In this document: positions 1 to 6,588 of the stretch, in pieces | Numbering within the stretch: position 1 is the first letter of the stretch | Layout of the letters: each line of letters starts with the position of its first letter | Assembly: GCA_913054115.1 (NCBI GenBank) | Contig: CAJXIS010000060.1 | Coordinates: 1-9,399, forward strand | DNA: 9,399 bases | From: an uncultured Acidimicrobiaceae bacterium | GTDB taxonomy: Bacteria; Actinomycetota; Acidimicrobiia; Acidimicrobiales; MedAcidi-G1 | Reading direction: 5' to 3' | Position numbers and translations under genes: made by a program | The notes under the pieces: generated by a model | Told to the model about the DNA's origin: nothing | The model's input: the letters and a program-made list of their open reading frames with translations, nothing else | The model's database searches: none

Positions 1-1154
1 GCGAGTCCTGGCGCGACCCGTTCGCCATGTACCGGGCGCTGCGCGACCTCGACCCCGTGCACCGGGTCGAGGCCTCCGGGCCGACCGGGTCCTTCTGGTT
101 CCTCTCCCGCTTCGACGACGTCTTCACGGCGGTCCGAGACACCGACACCTTCTCGTCGGCCCACGGCCTCACCGTCGATCCGGACACACCCGGCACCCAG
201 ATGGGCGACGCCACCCCGATCGTCTTCATGGACCCACCCGACCACACCGCCATGCGCCGACTCGTGAGCAGGGGCTTCACACCCCGCCAGGTGACGGAAC
301 TCGAGGACGGGATCCGCGCCTTCGTCGTCGAACGCATCGAGCGGCTCCGCGAGGCCGGCGGCGGCGACATCATCGCCGACCTGTTCAAGCCGCTCCCCTC
401 CTACGTCGTCGCCCACTACCTCGGCGTGCCATCCGAGGACCGCACCCGCTTCGACGGCTGGACCGAGCAGATCGTGGCCGCCGCAGCGCAGGGCAACGTC
501 GGCGCCACCGAGGGCATCGCCGACCTGCTCGCCTACTTCTCCGAACTCATCGAAAGGCGTCGCACCGACCCCGGCGACGACATGGTCTCGCACCTGGTCT
601 CCCTGGGCGAGGAGAACGCGTCGATCCTCTGGGTCCTGGGATTCGCCTTCACGATGGTCACCGGCGGCAACGACACCACCACCGGCCTGTTGGGCGGTTC
701 GGCGGTGCTCCTCAGCGCGCACCGCGACCAACGCCTGCGCCTTATCGACGACCCCGACCTACTCCCCGGCGCCGTCGAGGAACTCCTGCGCCTCACCTCC
801 CCCGTGCAGGGGCTGGCACGAACCACCACCAGAGACGTCGAGGTCGGCGACACCATGATTCCCACCGGCGACAAGGTCCTCCTCGGCTACGGCGCAGCCA
901 ACCGCGACGAGCTCGAGTTCGGCCCCGGCGCCGAGGCCCTCGACGTCGGCCGCGACGTCTCCCGACACCTCACGTTCGGATACGGCGCCCACCACTGCCT
1001 CGGCGCCTCCGCCGTCCGCCTCCAGGCCCGCATCGCCATCGGGGAGCTGCTCGCCCGCTGCCCCGACTTCACCGTCGATGCCGCTGCCGCCGAGTACGCC
1101 ACCGGCAACTACGTACGCCGGCACCTCTCGCTGCCATTTTCGACACGCTCCTGA
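1..1154 (+). CDS. Cytochrome P450, 5' end cut by window edge
   Basis: Heme-thiolate monooxygenase, expected to insert one oxygen atom into an organic substrate using electrons from a ferredoxin and reductase encoded elsewhere. The frame is open from base 3, and the residues before the first ATG (27) already read as the usual P450 N-terminus (DPFAMYRALRDLDPVHRV), so the true start lies upstream and roughly 20 residues are missing. Numbered from the ATG at 27: C-helix MDPPDHTAMRRLV at 68-80; I-helix oxygen-activation motif GGNDTTTG at 213-220 with the acid-Thr pair D216/T217; ExxR at E252/R255; heme-binding FGYGAHHCLG at 317-326 with C324 as axial ligand. All key residues are present and no membrane anchor is visible, so it is a soluble class I type enzyme. 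The substrate cannot be told from sequence, and no redox partner lies in the window. Stop TGA at 1152-1154. Confidence 0.95.
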   Translation, partial: ESWRDPFAMYRALRDLDPVHRVEASGPTGSFWFLSRFDDVFTAVRDTDTFSSAHGLTVDPDTPGTQMGDATPIVFMDPPDHTAMRRLVSRGFTPRQVTELEDGIRAFVVERIERLREAGGGDIIADLFKPLPSYVVAHYLGVPSEDRTRFDGWTEQIVAAAAQGNVGATEGIADLLAYFSELIERRRTDPGDDMVSHLVSLGEENASILWVLGFAFTMVTGGNDTTTGLLGGSAVLLSAHRDQRLRLIDDPDLLPGAVEELLRLTSPVQGLARTTTRDVEVGDTMIPTGDKVLLGYGAANRDELEFGPGAEALDVGRDVSRHLTFGYGAHHCLGASAVRLQARIAIGELLARCPDFTVDAAAAEYATGNYVRRHLSLPFSTRS

Positions 1155-1172
1155 TCCTCCGGCCCGACCCCC

Positions 1173-1214
1173 TGGCCAAAAGATCCCGGCACAAGTTGGC
1201 CGAGAGATCCCGCC
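1173..1214 (+). repeat. Two imperfect 18-bp direct repeats upstream of threonine aldolase
   Basis: Bases 1173-1190 (TGGCCAAAAGATCCCGGC) and 1197-1214 (TGGCCGAGAGATCCCGCC) match at 15 of 18 positions with a 24-bp period. They occupy most of the 75-bp gap between the P450 and the aldolase. The second copy overlaps the proposed -35 element and the spacer of the aldolase promoter, which is where an operator would sit. The repeat is seen directly; a regulatory role is inferred. Confidence 0.5.
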
Positions 1215-1222
1215 GCTAGCGT
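1196..1222 (+). promoter_or_regulatory. Putative leaderless promoter of the threonine aldolase gene
   Basis: TTGGCC (1196-1201) and TAGCGT (1217-1222) resemble -35 and -10 elements with a short 15-bp spacer. The -10 ends 7 nt before the ATG at 1230, so transcription would begin at or beside the start codon. No Shine-Dalgarno-like run precedes the ATG, in keeping with a leaderless actinobacterial mRNA. This is inferred from motif and spacing only. Confidence 0.45.
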
Positions 1223-1229
1223 TTCCTCG

Positions 1230-2243
<1,014 letters not shown>

Positions 2244-2248
2244 TCGCC

Positions 2249-2269
2249 GGGCCACGGATCCCCGGGCCT
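2249..2269. terminator. Short GC-rich hairpin between convergent genes
   Basis: In the 32-bp gap between the stops of the aldolase (+) and the DUF418 gene (-), GGCC (2250-2253) pairs with GGCC (2265-2268) and, after one bulged A, CGG (2255-2257) pairs with CCG (2262-2264) around a 4-nt loop; G2249/T2269 adds a wobble pair. Its position suits a bidirectional terminator, but no T-run follows on either strand, so it would be a weak intrinsic terminator at best. Confidence 0.3.
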
Positions 2270-2275
2270 CCGCCC

Positions 2276-3310
2276 TCAAACCCGGAAGCGCTGCACCTTG
2301 CGGTAGGTGGCGCTACGCCACGCCCACTCGGCCGGTCCGAACCGGAACCTCCGCAGCCACGGCACCGACCACGCCAACTGCACCACCCAGATGGCGAACG
2401 TGGCCAACATCATCCAGAAGGCCGTGACCCGCTCGCCCCGCGCCTCGTTGAGCGCCCCGATGAGCAGCATCCCGAGCACCGTCTGCATCAGGTAGTTGGT
2501 GAGCGCCATCTGTCCGGCCGCCGCCAGTCGGGCCTGGACCCGCGGCAGCCACCCCTCGGCGCAGAACCACATCACGAGGCACACGTACCCCAACGCCATG
2601 AACGGCACGCCCAGGTTGTTGAGGTCGGCGGCCACGGCCTCGCCACGGTCACCGTCGGCGAACAACCACCCCACCGAACACACCGGCAGGCCCACGGCGA
2701 GCGACCGCCAGGTCGCCATCCGGTACCAGACGGCATCCCTCCCCGCATTGATGACGCCGCTCCGGTAGAGGCCCATGCCCACGAGCATCATCGCCAGCGC
2801 CCGCACCACGTACTCCTCCTCGGCGCCCGACTCGACCACGAACGCCAGGAGCCACACCGCGCCTCCCGCTCCGAGCAGTGCCCGGACCGGCAGCCGCCGC
2901 AACGGGTACAGCAGCATGGCGCACACGCCGTAGACGAGCAGGATGTCGCCGAACCACAGGGCACCGTGCGCCAGGCCGATCAACCCCAGCAGCACGTTGC
3001 GGACGTAGTGCACGCCCAGGGCCGATCCTCCACGGGCCTCGATGCGTTCCGTCACCAGCAGCACGCCGGCGCCGAACAGCATCGAGAACACCGCCATCAT
3101 CTTGTTGAGCACGAAGACCAGCAGCAGGACCATGAACGGCGCCCCCGCTGCGCCGATCACCAGATCGTCGTACGACCGCTCCGCGGCTGCGATGTCGGCG
3201 ATGTCGAACAACGTGATGTTGGCGACGAGGATCCCCAACAGGGCGAAACCACGCAGCACGTCGATGGCAACGATGCGCTCACCCCGTCCGACCGGTGCAG
3301 CCGTGGTCAT
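2276..3310 (-). CDS. DUF418 / YeiB-family integral membrane protein
   Basis: Polytopic inner-membrane protein of the YeiB/DUF418 family, whose function is undefined; a transport role is often assumed but unproven. Family marks are the N-terminal RIVAIDVLRGFALLGILVAN (12-31), several hydrophobic helices (about 21-35, 57-85, 103-135, 143-160, 168-183, 203-217, 234-252, 268-285, 296-318), the C-terminal GQMALTNYLMQT (266-277) and FRFGPAEWAWRSATY (322-336). At 344 residues it is shorter than the roughly 380-400 usual for the family; the shortfall seems to lie in the middle, between the helix ending near 160 and the one starting near 168. The ATG overlaps the TGA of the upstream flavin-binding gene by 4 bp (ATGA, 3307-3310), indicating translational coupling and membership of the same operon. 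Confidence 0.88.
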   Translation of the reverse strand: MTTAAPVGRGERIVAIDVLRGFALLGILVANITLFDIADIAAAERSYDDLVIGAAGAPFMVLLLVFVLNKMMAVFSMLFGAGVLLVTERIEARGGSALGVHYVRNVLLGLIGLAHGALWFGDILLVYGVCAMLLYPLRRLPVRALLGAGGAVWLLAFVVESGAEEEYVVRALAMMLVGMGLYRSGVINAGRDAVWYRMATWRSLAVGLPVCSVGWLFADGDRGEAVAADLNNLGVPFMALGYVCLVMWFCAEGWLPRVQARLAAAGQMALTNYLMQTVLGMLLIGALNEARGERVTAFWMMLATFAIWVVQLAWSVPWLRRFRFGPAEWAWRSATYRKVQRFRV

Positions 3311-3987
3311 CCCTGTCTCCCCCTGATCCAGTCGGCCACGTGCGACGGCACCTCACGCTCTGACATCAGCGGATCGGGGACCGGCTCATCGACCCGCACC
3401 CCGAGCGGCAGCACCCCGGCCCATGCCGGTGCATCCATGTCCTCGTCATCGTCGATCGGCGGACCGGTCCGCACCTTCATCGACCACTCGTCGAGCGGCA
3501 GCGACAGCACCGTCGTGCCCCGGATCTCCGCATCCGTGTGCGGCCGGATCGCCGCCATGCGTCCCGGCACGATGTGGTCCGTGAGCCGATCCAGCGCCAC
3601 CACCTTCTCCTCGGGATCGGTGACCTCGGAGGCGGTCCCGAACACCACGACCGAGCGGTAGTTCATCGAGTGGTGGAAGGCGGACCGGGCCAGCACCAGG
3701 CCGTCGAGCAGCGTGACCGTCACGCACACCTCGACCCCGCCCTTCGCCGTCCGCAACAGCCGGCTGGCCGGCGAGCCATGCAGCAGCAGTCGATCGCCCA
3801 GGCGGGCACAGAGCATCGGGATGACCACCGGATGGGCTCCATCGCCATCGCCGCCGCGCCCATCTCCCCCGCCACCCGCCACGAGCCCGACGTGGGCGAT
3901 CAGCCCCTCGTCGAGCACGGCATCCCGCTCGGCCGTTTCGGCGACGGAACGCTCGGGCTTACGCCGCAGCTCGCTCTTCCCGCTCAC
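3307..3987 (-). CDS. Pyridoxamine 5'-phosphate oxidase-like flavin-binding protein
   Basis: Split-beta-barrel protein of the Pyridox_ox_2-like group, expected to bind FMN or a related flavin/deazaflavin cofactor; the substrate is unknown and it is probably not the vitamin B6 enzyme itself. Recognisable marks: VVIPMLCARLGDRLLLHGSP (54-73), the very characteristic VTLLDGLVLARSAFHHSMNY (91-110) followed by RSVVVFG (111-117), PGR (141-143), and a tail with KVRTGPPIDDDED (171-183) and WAGVLPL (189-195). Length 226 is normal. The start is a GTG at 3987-3985; no other usable start lies between it and the in-frame TGA of the upstream gene (4011-4009), so it is well constrained. No clear ribosome binding site precedes it. 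An unusual Gly/Asp-rich loop occupies residues 38-50. It lies 21 bp after the NYN gene and overlaps the DUF418 start by 4 bp. Confidence 0.88.
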   Translation of the reverse strand: MSGKSELRRKPERSVAETAERDAVLDEGLIAHVGLVAGGGGDGRGGDGDGAHPVVIPMLCARLGDRLLLHGSPASRLLRTAKGGVEVCVTVTLLDGLVLARSAFHHSMNYRSVVVFGTASEVTDPEEKVVALDRLTDHIVPGRMAAIRPHTDAEIRGTTVLSLPLDEWSMKVRTGPPIDDDEDMDAPAWAGVLPLGVRVDEPVPDPLMSEREVPSHVADWIRGRQG

Positions 3988-4008
3988 GGACGTCGAAGGA
4001 AATGTTGC

Positions 4009-5031
4009 TCAACCGGCCGGCGATAACAGATAGTCGCCGCGCTTGTCGTCCCAGGCCATCGCCACGAGGTCCTTCGTCGCTGCGGCCTTGCAGAACTGCA
4101 GGAATCCCCCGTAGCCGATCGCACGCTCGCTGAAATCGGGGTTGCGGCGGCGCAACTCGGTCTTGAGCCCCGACATGGCGGCACCCTTCTTCCCGGCCTC
4201 GCCCACGACGGCGACCAGCAGCTCGAAGGCCGCCTGCGACGGCCCCCCACCGGTCATCAGGTCGACGTCGGGGTCGCGCTTCGTGCCCGACAACTCGACC
4301 ACCTGCCGCTCGGCAAGGTGGCGCAGCAGTTCGGTGAACCCCCGGAAGCCGTGGTCGGCCTCCGAGAACGTGGGGTCGATGCGCTGGATGGCCCGCTTGA
4401 GGCTCGAAGCCCGCACGTCCTCACCCGAACCCTGCATGCCGGCCAGCGTCGAGATCACCAACTCGTCGAGGCTGGCCACCGGAGTCGGGCCGTTGTCGTC
4501 CTCGCCCCCGTCGCCACCTGCCCTCTCGGGCGCCTCCCGCACCGCCTCGACGCCCTCGAGGCTGTCGTAGAAGAGGAACTCGTCGCAGGCCGGGGGCAGC
4601 AACTTCGACGTGGAGTCGCGCACCCCGATACCGATCACCCGGCGGTCCAACTCCCGCAACTTCTGCACCAGCGGCGTGAAGTCGCTGTCGCCGGTGCAGA
4701 TCACGATGGTCGTGACGAAGGACCGCTCGAATGCCAGCTGCAAGGCATCGACCACCATCTTGATGTCGGCGGCGTTCTTGCGGCTGGTGCCCATGCGCTG
4801 CGGGATCTCGATGAGCTCGACCTGGTGGCGGGTGAGGTGCCGCCGGTCCTCGTCGAAGTTCGACCAGTCGGCGTAGGCCCGGCGAAACACGACCCGGCCG
4901 CGCTCGGCCATGGCGCGGGCGATCGGCCCGAAGTCGAAGCGCTTCAGTCCCAGGCTGTCGCGGGCACCGATGGCAAGGTTCTCGTAGTCGAGGAAAACGC
5001 CGATGCGCTCCTCGTGGCTGTCTGTTCGCAT
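4009..5031 (-). CDS. NYN-domain ribonuclease-like protein with two LOTUS/OST-HTH repeats
   Basis: Predicted cytoplasmic RNA-binding nuclease of the NYN (LabA/DUF88, PIN-like) family. The NYN domain covers about residues 9-160: RIGVFLDYENLA (9-20) with D15, E17 and N18; KNAADIKMVVDAL (85-97) with D89 and D95; CTGDSDFTPLV (112-122) with D115 and D117. These acids match the metal-binding set of active NYN nucleases. A charged linker (about 163-185) leads to two winged-helix LOTUS/OST-HTH repeats, 189-248 and 268-329. Both carry the pattern LKxxxxRxxPxFSExxxG(F/Y)xGF, which marks an internal duplication. LOTUS domains bind RNA (including G-rich RNA) or partner helicases in characterised proteins. 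The ATG at 5031 is preferred over a TTG at 5073, because the NYN strand begins just after it and a -10-like GATGCT lies 6 nt upstream. The gene leads a tight run with the flavin-binding and DUF418 genes. RNA targets are unknown. Confidence 0.88.
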   Translation of the reverse strand: MRTDSHEERIGVFLDYENLAIGARDSLGLKRFDFGPIARAMAERGRVVFRRAYADWSNFDEDRRHLTRHQVELIEIPQRMGTSRKNAADIKMVVDALQLAFERSFVTTIVICTGDSDFTPLVQKLRELDRRVIGIGVRDSTSKLLPPACDEFLFYDSLEGVEAVREAPERAGGDGGEDDNGPTPVASLDELVISTLAGMQGSGEDVRASSLKRAIQRIDPTFSEADHGFRGFTELLRHLAERQVVELSGTKRDPDVDLMTGGGPSQAAFELLVAVVGEAGKKGAAMSGLKTELRRRNPDFSERAIGYGGFLQFCKAAATKDLVAMAWDDKRGDYLLSPAG

Positions 5032-5037
5032 TGCGCC

Positions 5038-5043
5038 AGCATC
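5038..5043 (-). promoter_or_regulatory. Possible -10 element for the NYN gene
   Basis: On the minus strand GATGCT ends 6 nt before the ATG at 5031, the spacing expected for a leaderless transcript. No convincing -35 is visible. It is listed because it supports the ATG at 5031 over the upstream TTG; taken alone it is weak. Confidence 0.25.
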
Positions 5044-5084
5044 GCACGCCCGCCCCGGAATAACGCGGCGCAACCACCAGAAGT

Positions 5085-5513
5085 TCAGTACGGGGTCTCC
5101 AGCGAACGATCACCGACCTGGATGTCGAGGCCCGGGTCGATGCGGTAGTAGTCGCCGGCCTCCGACGCACAGATCGCCACGGTCGCCGTCAGGCCGGTGG
5201 GGCCGTCGAGCGTGCCGGCGAACACCGAGGTCCGGTGGGCCTTGTCTGCGGCCGTCCAGAAGAGCGTCGAACTGCACACCGAGCAGAACCCGTAGCGGAC
5301 CGTCGGCGTCCGCTGGTACCAGGCCAGCGTGTCGTCGGCGTCGAGGTGGAGGTGTTCATTGGCGACTGCTGTCGCCGCCAGGTGGTGCCCGGAGATGCGC
5401 CGACACGGCTCGCAGTGGCATTCAACGACATCACGCACCGGGCCGTCGATGCGGTACCGGACGCCCCCACAGTCGCAGCGGCCGGTGAACGTGCGGTGCC
5501 CGGGATCTTCCAT
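5085..5513 (-). CDS. GFA / CENP-V family zinc-binding protein
   Basis: Small (142 aa) cysteine-rich protein of the glutathione-dependent formaldehyde-activating (GFA) superfamily, a zinc-bearing beta fold. Most bacterial members have no proven glutathione-formaldehyde activity, so the substrate is open. Zinc-ligand cysteines are C13 and C15 (GRCDCGGVRY), C32, C34 and C37 (CHCEPC, followed by RRISG), and C77 and C80 (CSVC). The residue after the last cysteine is serine where most relatives have glycine. WYQRTPTVRYGFC (65-77) matches the family's conserved segment before the last cysteine pair. The frame stays open far upstream, but the family N-terminus starts just after the ATG at 5513. That ATG has a -10-like CAGCGT 6 nt ahead and lies outside the divergent EamA gene. 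It reads in the same direction as the NYN gene 53 bp downstream and may be co-transcribed with it. Confidence 0.9.
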   Translation of the reverse strand: MEDPGHRTFTGRCDCGGVRYRIDGPVRDVVECHCEPCRRISGHHLAATAVANEHLHLDADDTLAWYQRTPTVRYGFCSVCSSTLFWTAADKAHRTSVFAGTLDGPTGLTATVAICASEAGDYYRIDPGLDIQVGDRSLETPY

Positions 5514-5519
5514 GGCGAA

Positions 5520-5525
5520 ACGCTG
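5520..5525 (-). promoter_or_regulatory. Possible leaderless -10 element for the GFA gene
   Basis: On the minus strand CAGCGT ends 6 nt before the ATG at 5513 and is followed by TTCGCC. It resembles the TAGCGT-TTC context ahead of the aldolase gene. There is no purine-rich ribosome binding site between it and the start codon. Inferred from motif and spacing. Confidence 0.35.
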
Positions 5526-5535
5526 CCACACCCAG

Positions 5536-5547
5536 GGCGGTTCCGCC
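5536..5547. repeat. Inverted repeat in the GFA/EamA divergent promoter region
   Basis: GGCGG (5536-5540) and CCGCC (5543-5547) form a perfect 5-bp inverted repeat around TT. It lies in the 79-bp gap between two divergent genes, where the -35/-10 spacer of the GFA promoter would be. It could be an operator half-site pair, but short GC inverted repeats are common in DNA this GC-rich. Confidence 0.25.
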
Positions 5548-5557
5548 ACGACCCGGG

Positions 5558-5586
5558 TTGTCGAATCGGAAGCGACCCGGTGGACT
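5558..5586 (+). promoter_or_regulatory. Possible leaderless promoter of the EamA gene
   Basis: TTGTCG (5558-5563) and TGGACT (5581-5586) are spaced by 17 bp, and the second ends 6 nt before the GTG at 5593. The -35 is good; the -10 lacks the important A at position 2. It supports GTG 5593 as start but is weak by itself. Confidence 0.3.
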
Positions 5587-5592
5587 GCCCCG

Positions 5593-6486
5593 GTGCCGTA
5601 CCAGCTCGCCGCCCTCCTCGCCGCCTCCGCATGGGCGGCCTCGAGCCTCATCGCCACCGAACCGGTCCGGCGCATCGGCGGCCCCCGATTCTGCCGCATA
5701 CGAATGCTGTGGGTCTGCGGCATGCTCACCATCTGGGCGACGGTCAAGGGTGGATGGTCCACGCTCGACGGCGGCAACATCGGCCTCCTCGCCCTCTCGG
5801 CATGCGTCGGCCTCCTCATCGGCGACATCGCCCTGTTCACCTCGATTGCCCGCATCGGTCCGCGTCGCACCTCGGTGCTGTTCGCCACGAACACCCCGAT
5901 GGCGGCGATCGGCGGCGTGCTGCTCTTCCACGAGACGTTCACCACATGGTCGCTGCTGGGTGCAGTGCTGACCGTGGGCGGGGTCATGACCGCCGTCAAC
6001 TTCGGCACCGGCCAAGGCGTCCCGTCGAACATCTACGAGCGGGTCGACGGCCGCCTCGCCGTGGGCGCCGCCTGGGCCACCCTCGGCGCCGTCGGACAGG
6101 CCGTCGGCGTGCTGGCCGCCAAGCCGGTACTCGACGCCGGAGCAGACGTGATCGCCGTGGCCGCCGCCCGCGTCCTCATCGCCACCGCCGCAATGTGGAT
6201 CCTCGCACGCCCCACGGACCGGCTGGCACGTCCGATGAAACAGGGCCCGATCCTGCGCAGAGACCACATTCGCATCGCCGCCAGTGGACTCATTGCCATG
6301 GTCGTCGGCATGACCCTGCTGCTCTACGCACTGGGCACCGGAGACACCGGTGTGACCATGATCCTGTCGGGCACCACGCCCGTGCTCCTCCTGCCGATCC
6401 TCTGGTGGATCACCCGGCAGACCCCGCCTCCAGGCGCCTGGATCGGCGCCGGCCTCACGGTTGTCGGCATGGCGCTGCTGGTCTGA
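5593..6486 (+). CDS. EamA/DMT-family transporter (drug/metabolite transporter superfamily)
   Basis: Inner-membrane carrier with the ten-helix, two-repeat architecture of the EamA (DUF6) family, which exports amino acids, metabolites or toxic compounds by secondary transport; the substrate cannot be predicted here. From GTG 5593 the protein has 297 residues, the standard size. The first helix begins at once (QLAALLAASAWAASSLIA, 4-21). Repeat 1 ends with FATNTPMAAIGGVLLFHET (97-115) and WSLLGAVLTVGGV (119-131). Repeat 2 ends with ILSGTTPVLLLPILWW (257-272) and WIGAGLTVVGMALLV (283-297), the same pattern. An ATG at 5512 is also in frame, but it would add 27 polar residues and overlap the GFA start on the other strand, so GTG 5593 is preferred. 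Divergent from GFA; 102 bp upstream of the SDR gene in the same direction. Confidence 0.85.
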   Translation: MPYQLAALLAASAWAASSLIATEPVRRIGGPRFCRIRMLWVCGMLTIWATVKGGWSTLDGGNIGLLALSACVGLLIGDIALFTSIARIGPRRTSVLFATNTPMAAIGGVLLFHETFTTWSLLGAVLTVGGVMTAVNFGTGQGVPSNIYERVDGRLAVGAAWATLGAVGQAVGVLAAKPVLDAGADVIAVAAARVLIATAAMWILARPTDRLARPMKQGPILRRDHIRIAASGLIAMVVGMTLLLYALGTGDTGVTMILSGTTPVLLLPILWWITRQTPPPGAWIGAGLTVVGMALLV

Positions 6487-6502
6487 ACAAGGTCCCGCAC
6501 CA

Positions 6503-6516
6503 CCATCCGCAGATGG
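6503..6516 (+). terminator. Small hairpin just after the EamA stop
   Basis: CCATC (6503-6507) pairs with GATGG (6512-6516) around CGCA, starting 17 nt after the EamA TGA. There is no T-run, and only 5 bp pair. It may slow or attenuate transcription into the SDR gene, but could equally be chance. Confidence 0.2.
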
Positions 6517-6538
6517 CGACACTCGCAGTGCCGAGGGA

Positions 6539-6544
6539 TAGCCT
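6539..6544 (+). promoter_or_regulatory. Putative -10 element (TAGCCT) for the SDR-hyuA unit
   Basis: TAGCCT fits the actinobacterial TAnnnT pattern and lies 44 nt before the SDR start, in the 102-bp gap after EamA. It predicts a leader of roughly 38 nt, which agrees with this being the one gene here with a readable Shine-Dalgarno. No convincing -35 was found. Confidence 0.35.
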
Positions 6545-6577
6545 GCGCGACCCGCCGCCATCGGACCGCAGACGACC

Positions 6578-6582
6578 AGAGG
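6578..6582 (+). promoter_or_regulatory. Ribosome binding site of the SDR gene
   Basis: AGAGG is spaced 6 nt from the ATG at 6589. It fixes the start and contrasts with the neighbouring genes, which show no Shine-Dalgarno. Confidence 0.55.
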
Positions 6583-6588
6583 CAACCC

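Noticed and set aside
3307..3987. Annotation as the true pyridoxine/pyridoxamine 5'-phosphate oxidase (pdxH).
   Set aside because: The LDGLVLARSAFHHSMNY and WAGVLPL signatures belong to the flavin-binding Pyridox_ox_2-like group rather than to PdxH, so only family-level naming is supported.
5032..5073. Alternative TTG start for the NYN protein, adding 14 residues.
   Set aside because: TTG is a poor start, the extra residues are not part of the NYN fold, and the ATG at 5031 has a suitably placed -10-like hexamer.
5514..6032. Long N-terminal extension of the GFA frame on the minus strand (315 aa in total).
   Set aside because: The added residues show no family similarity and lie opposite the EamA gene. 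The GFA domain starts right after the ATG at 5513.
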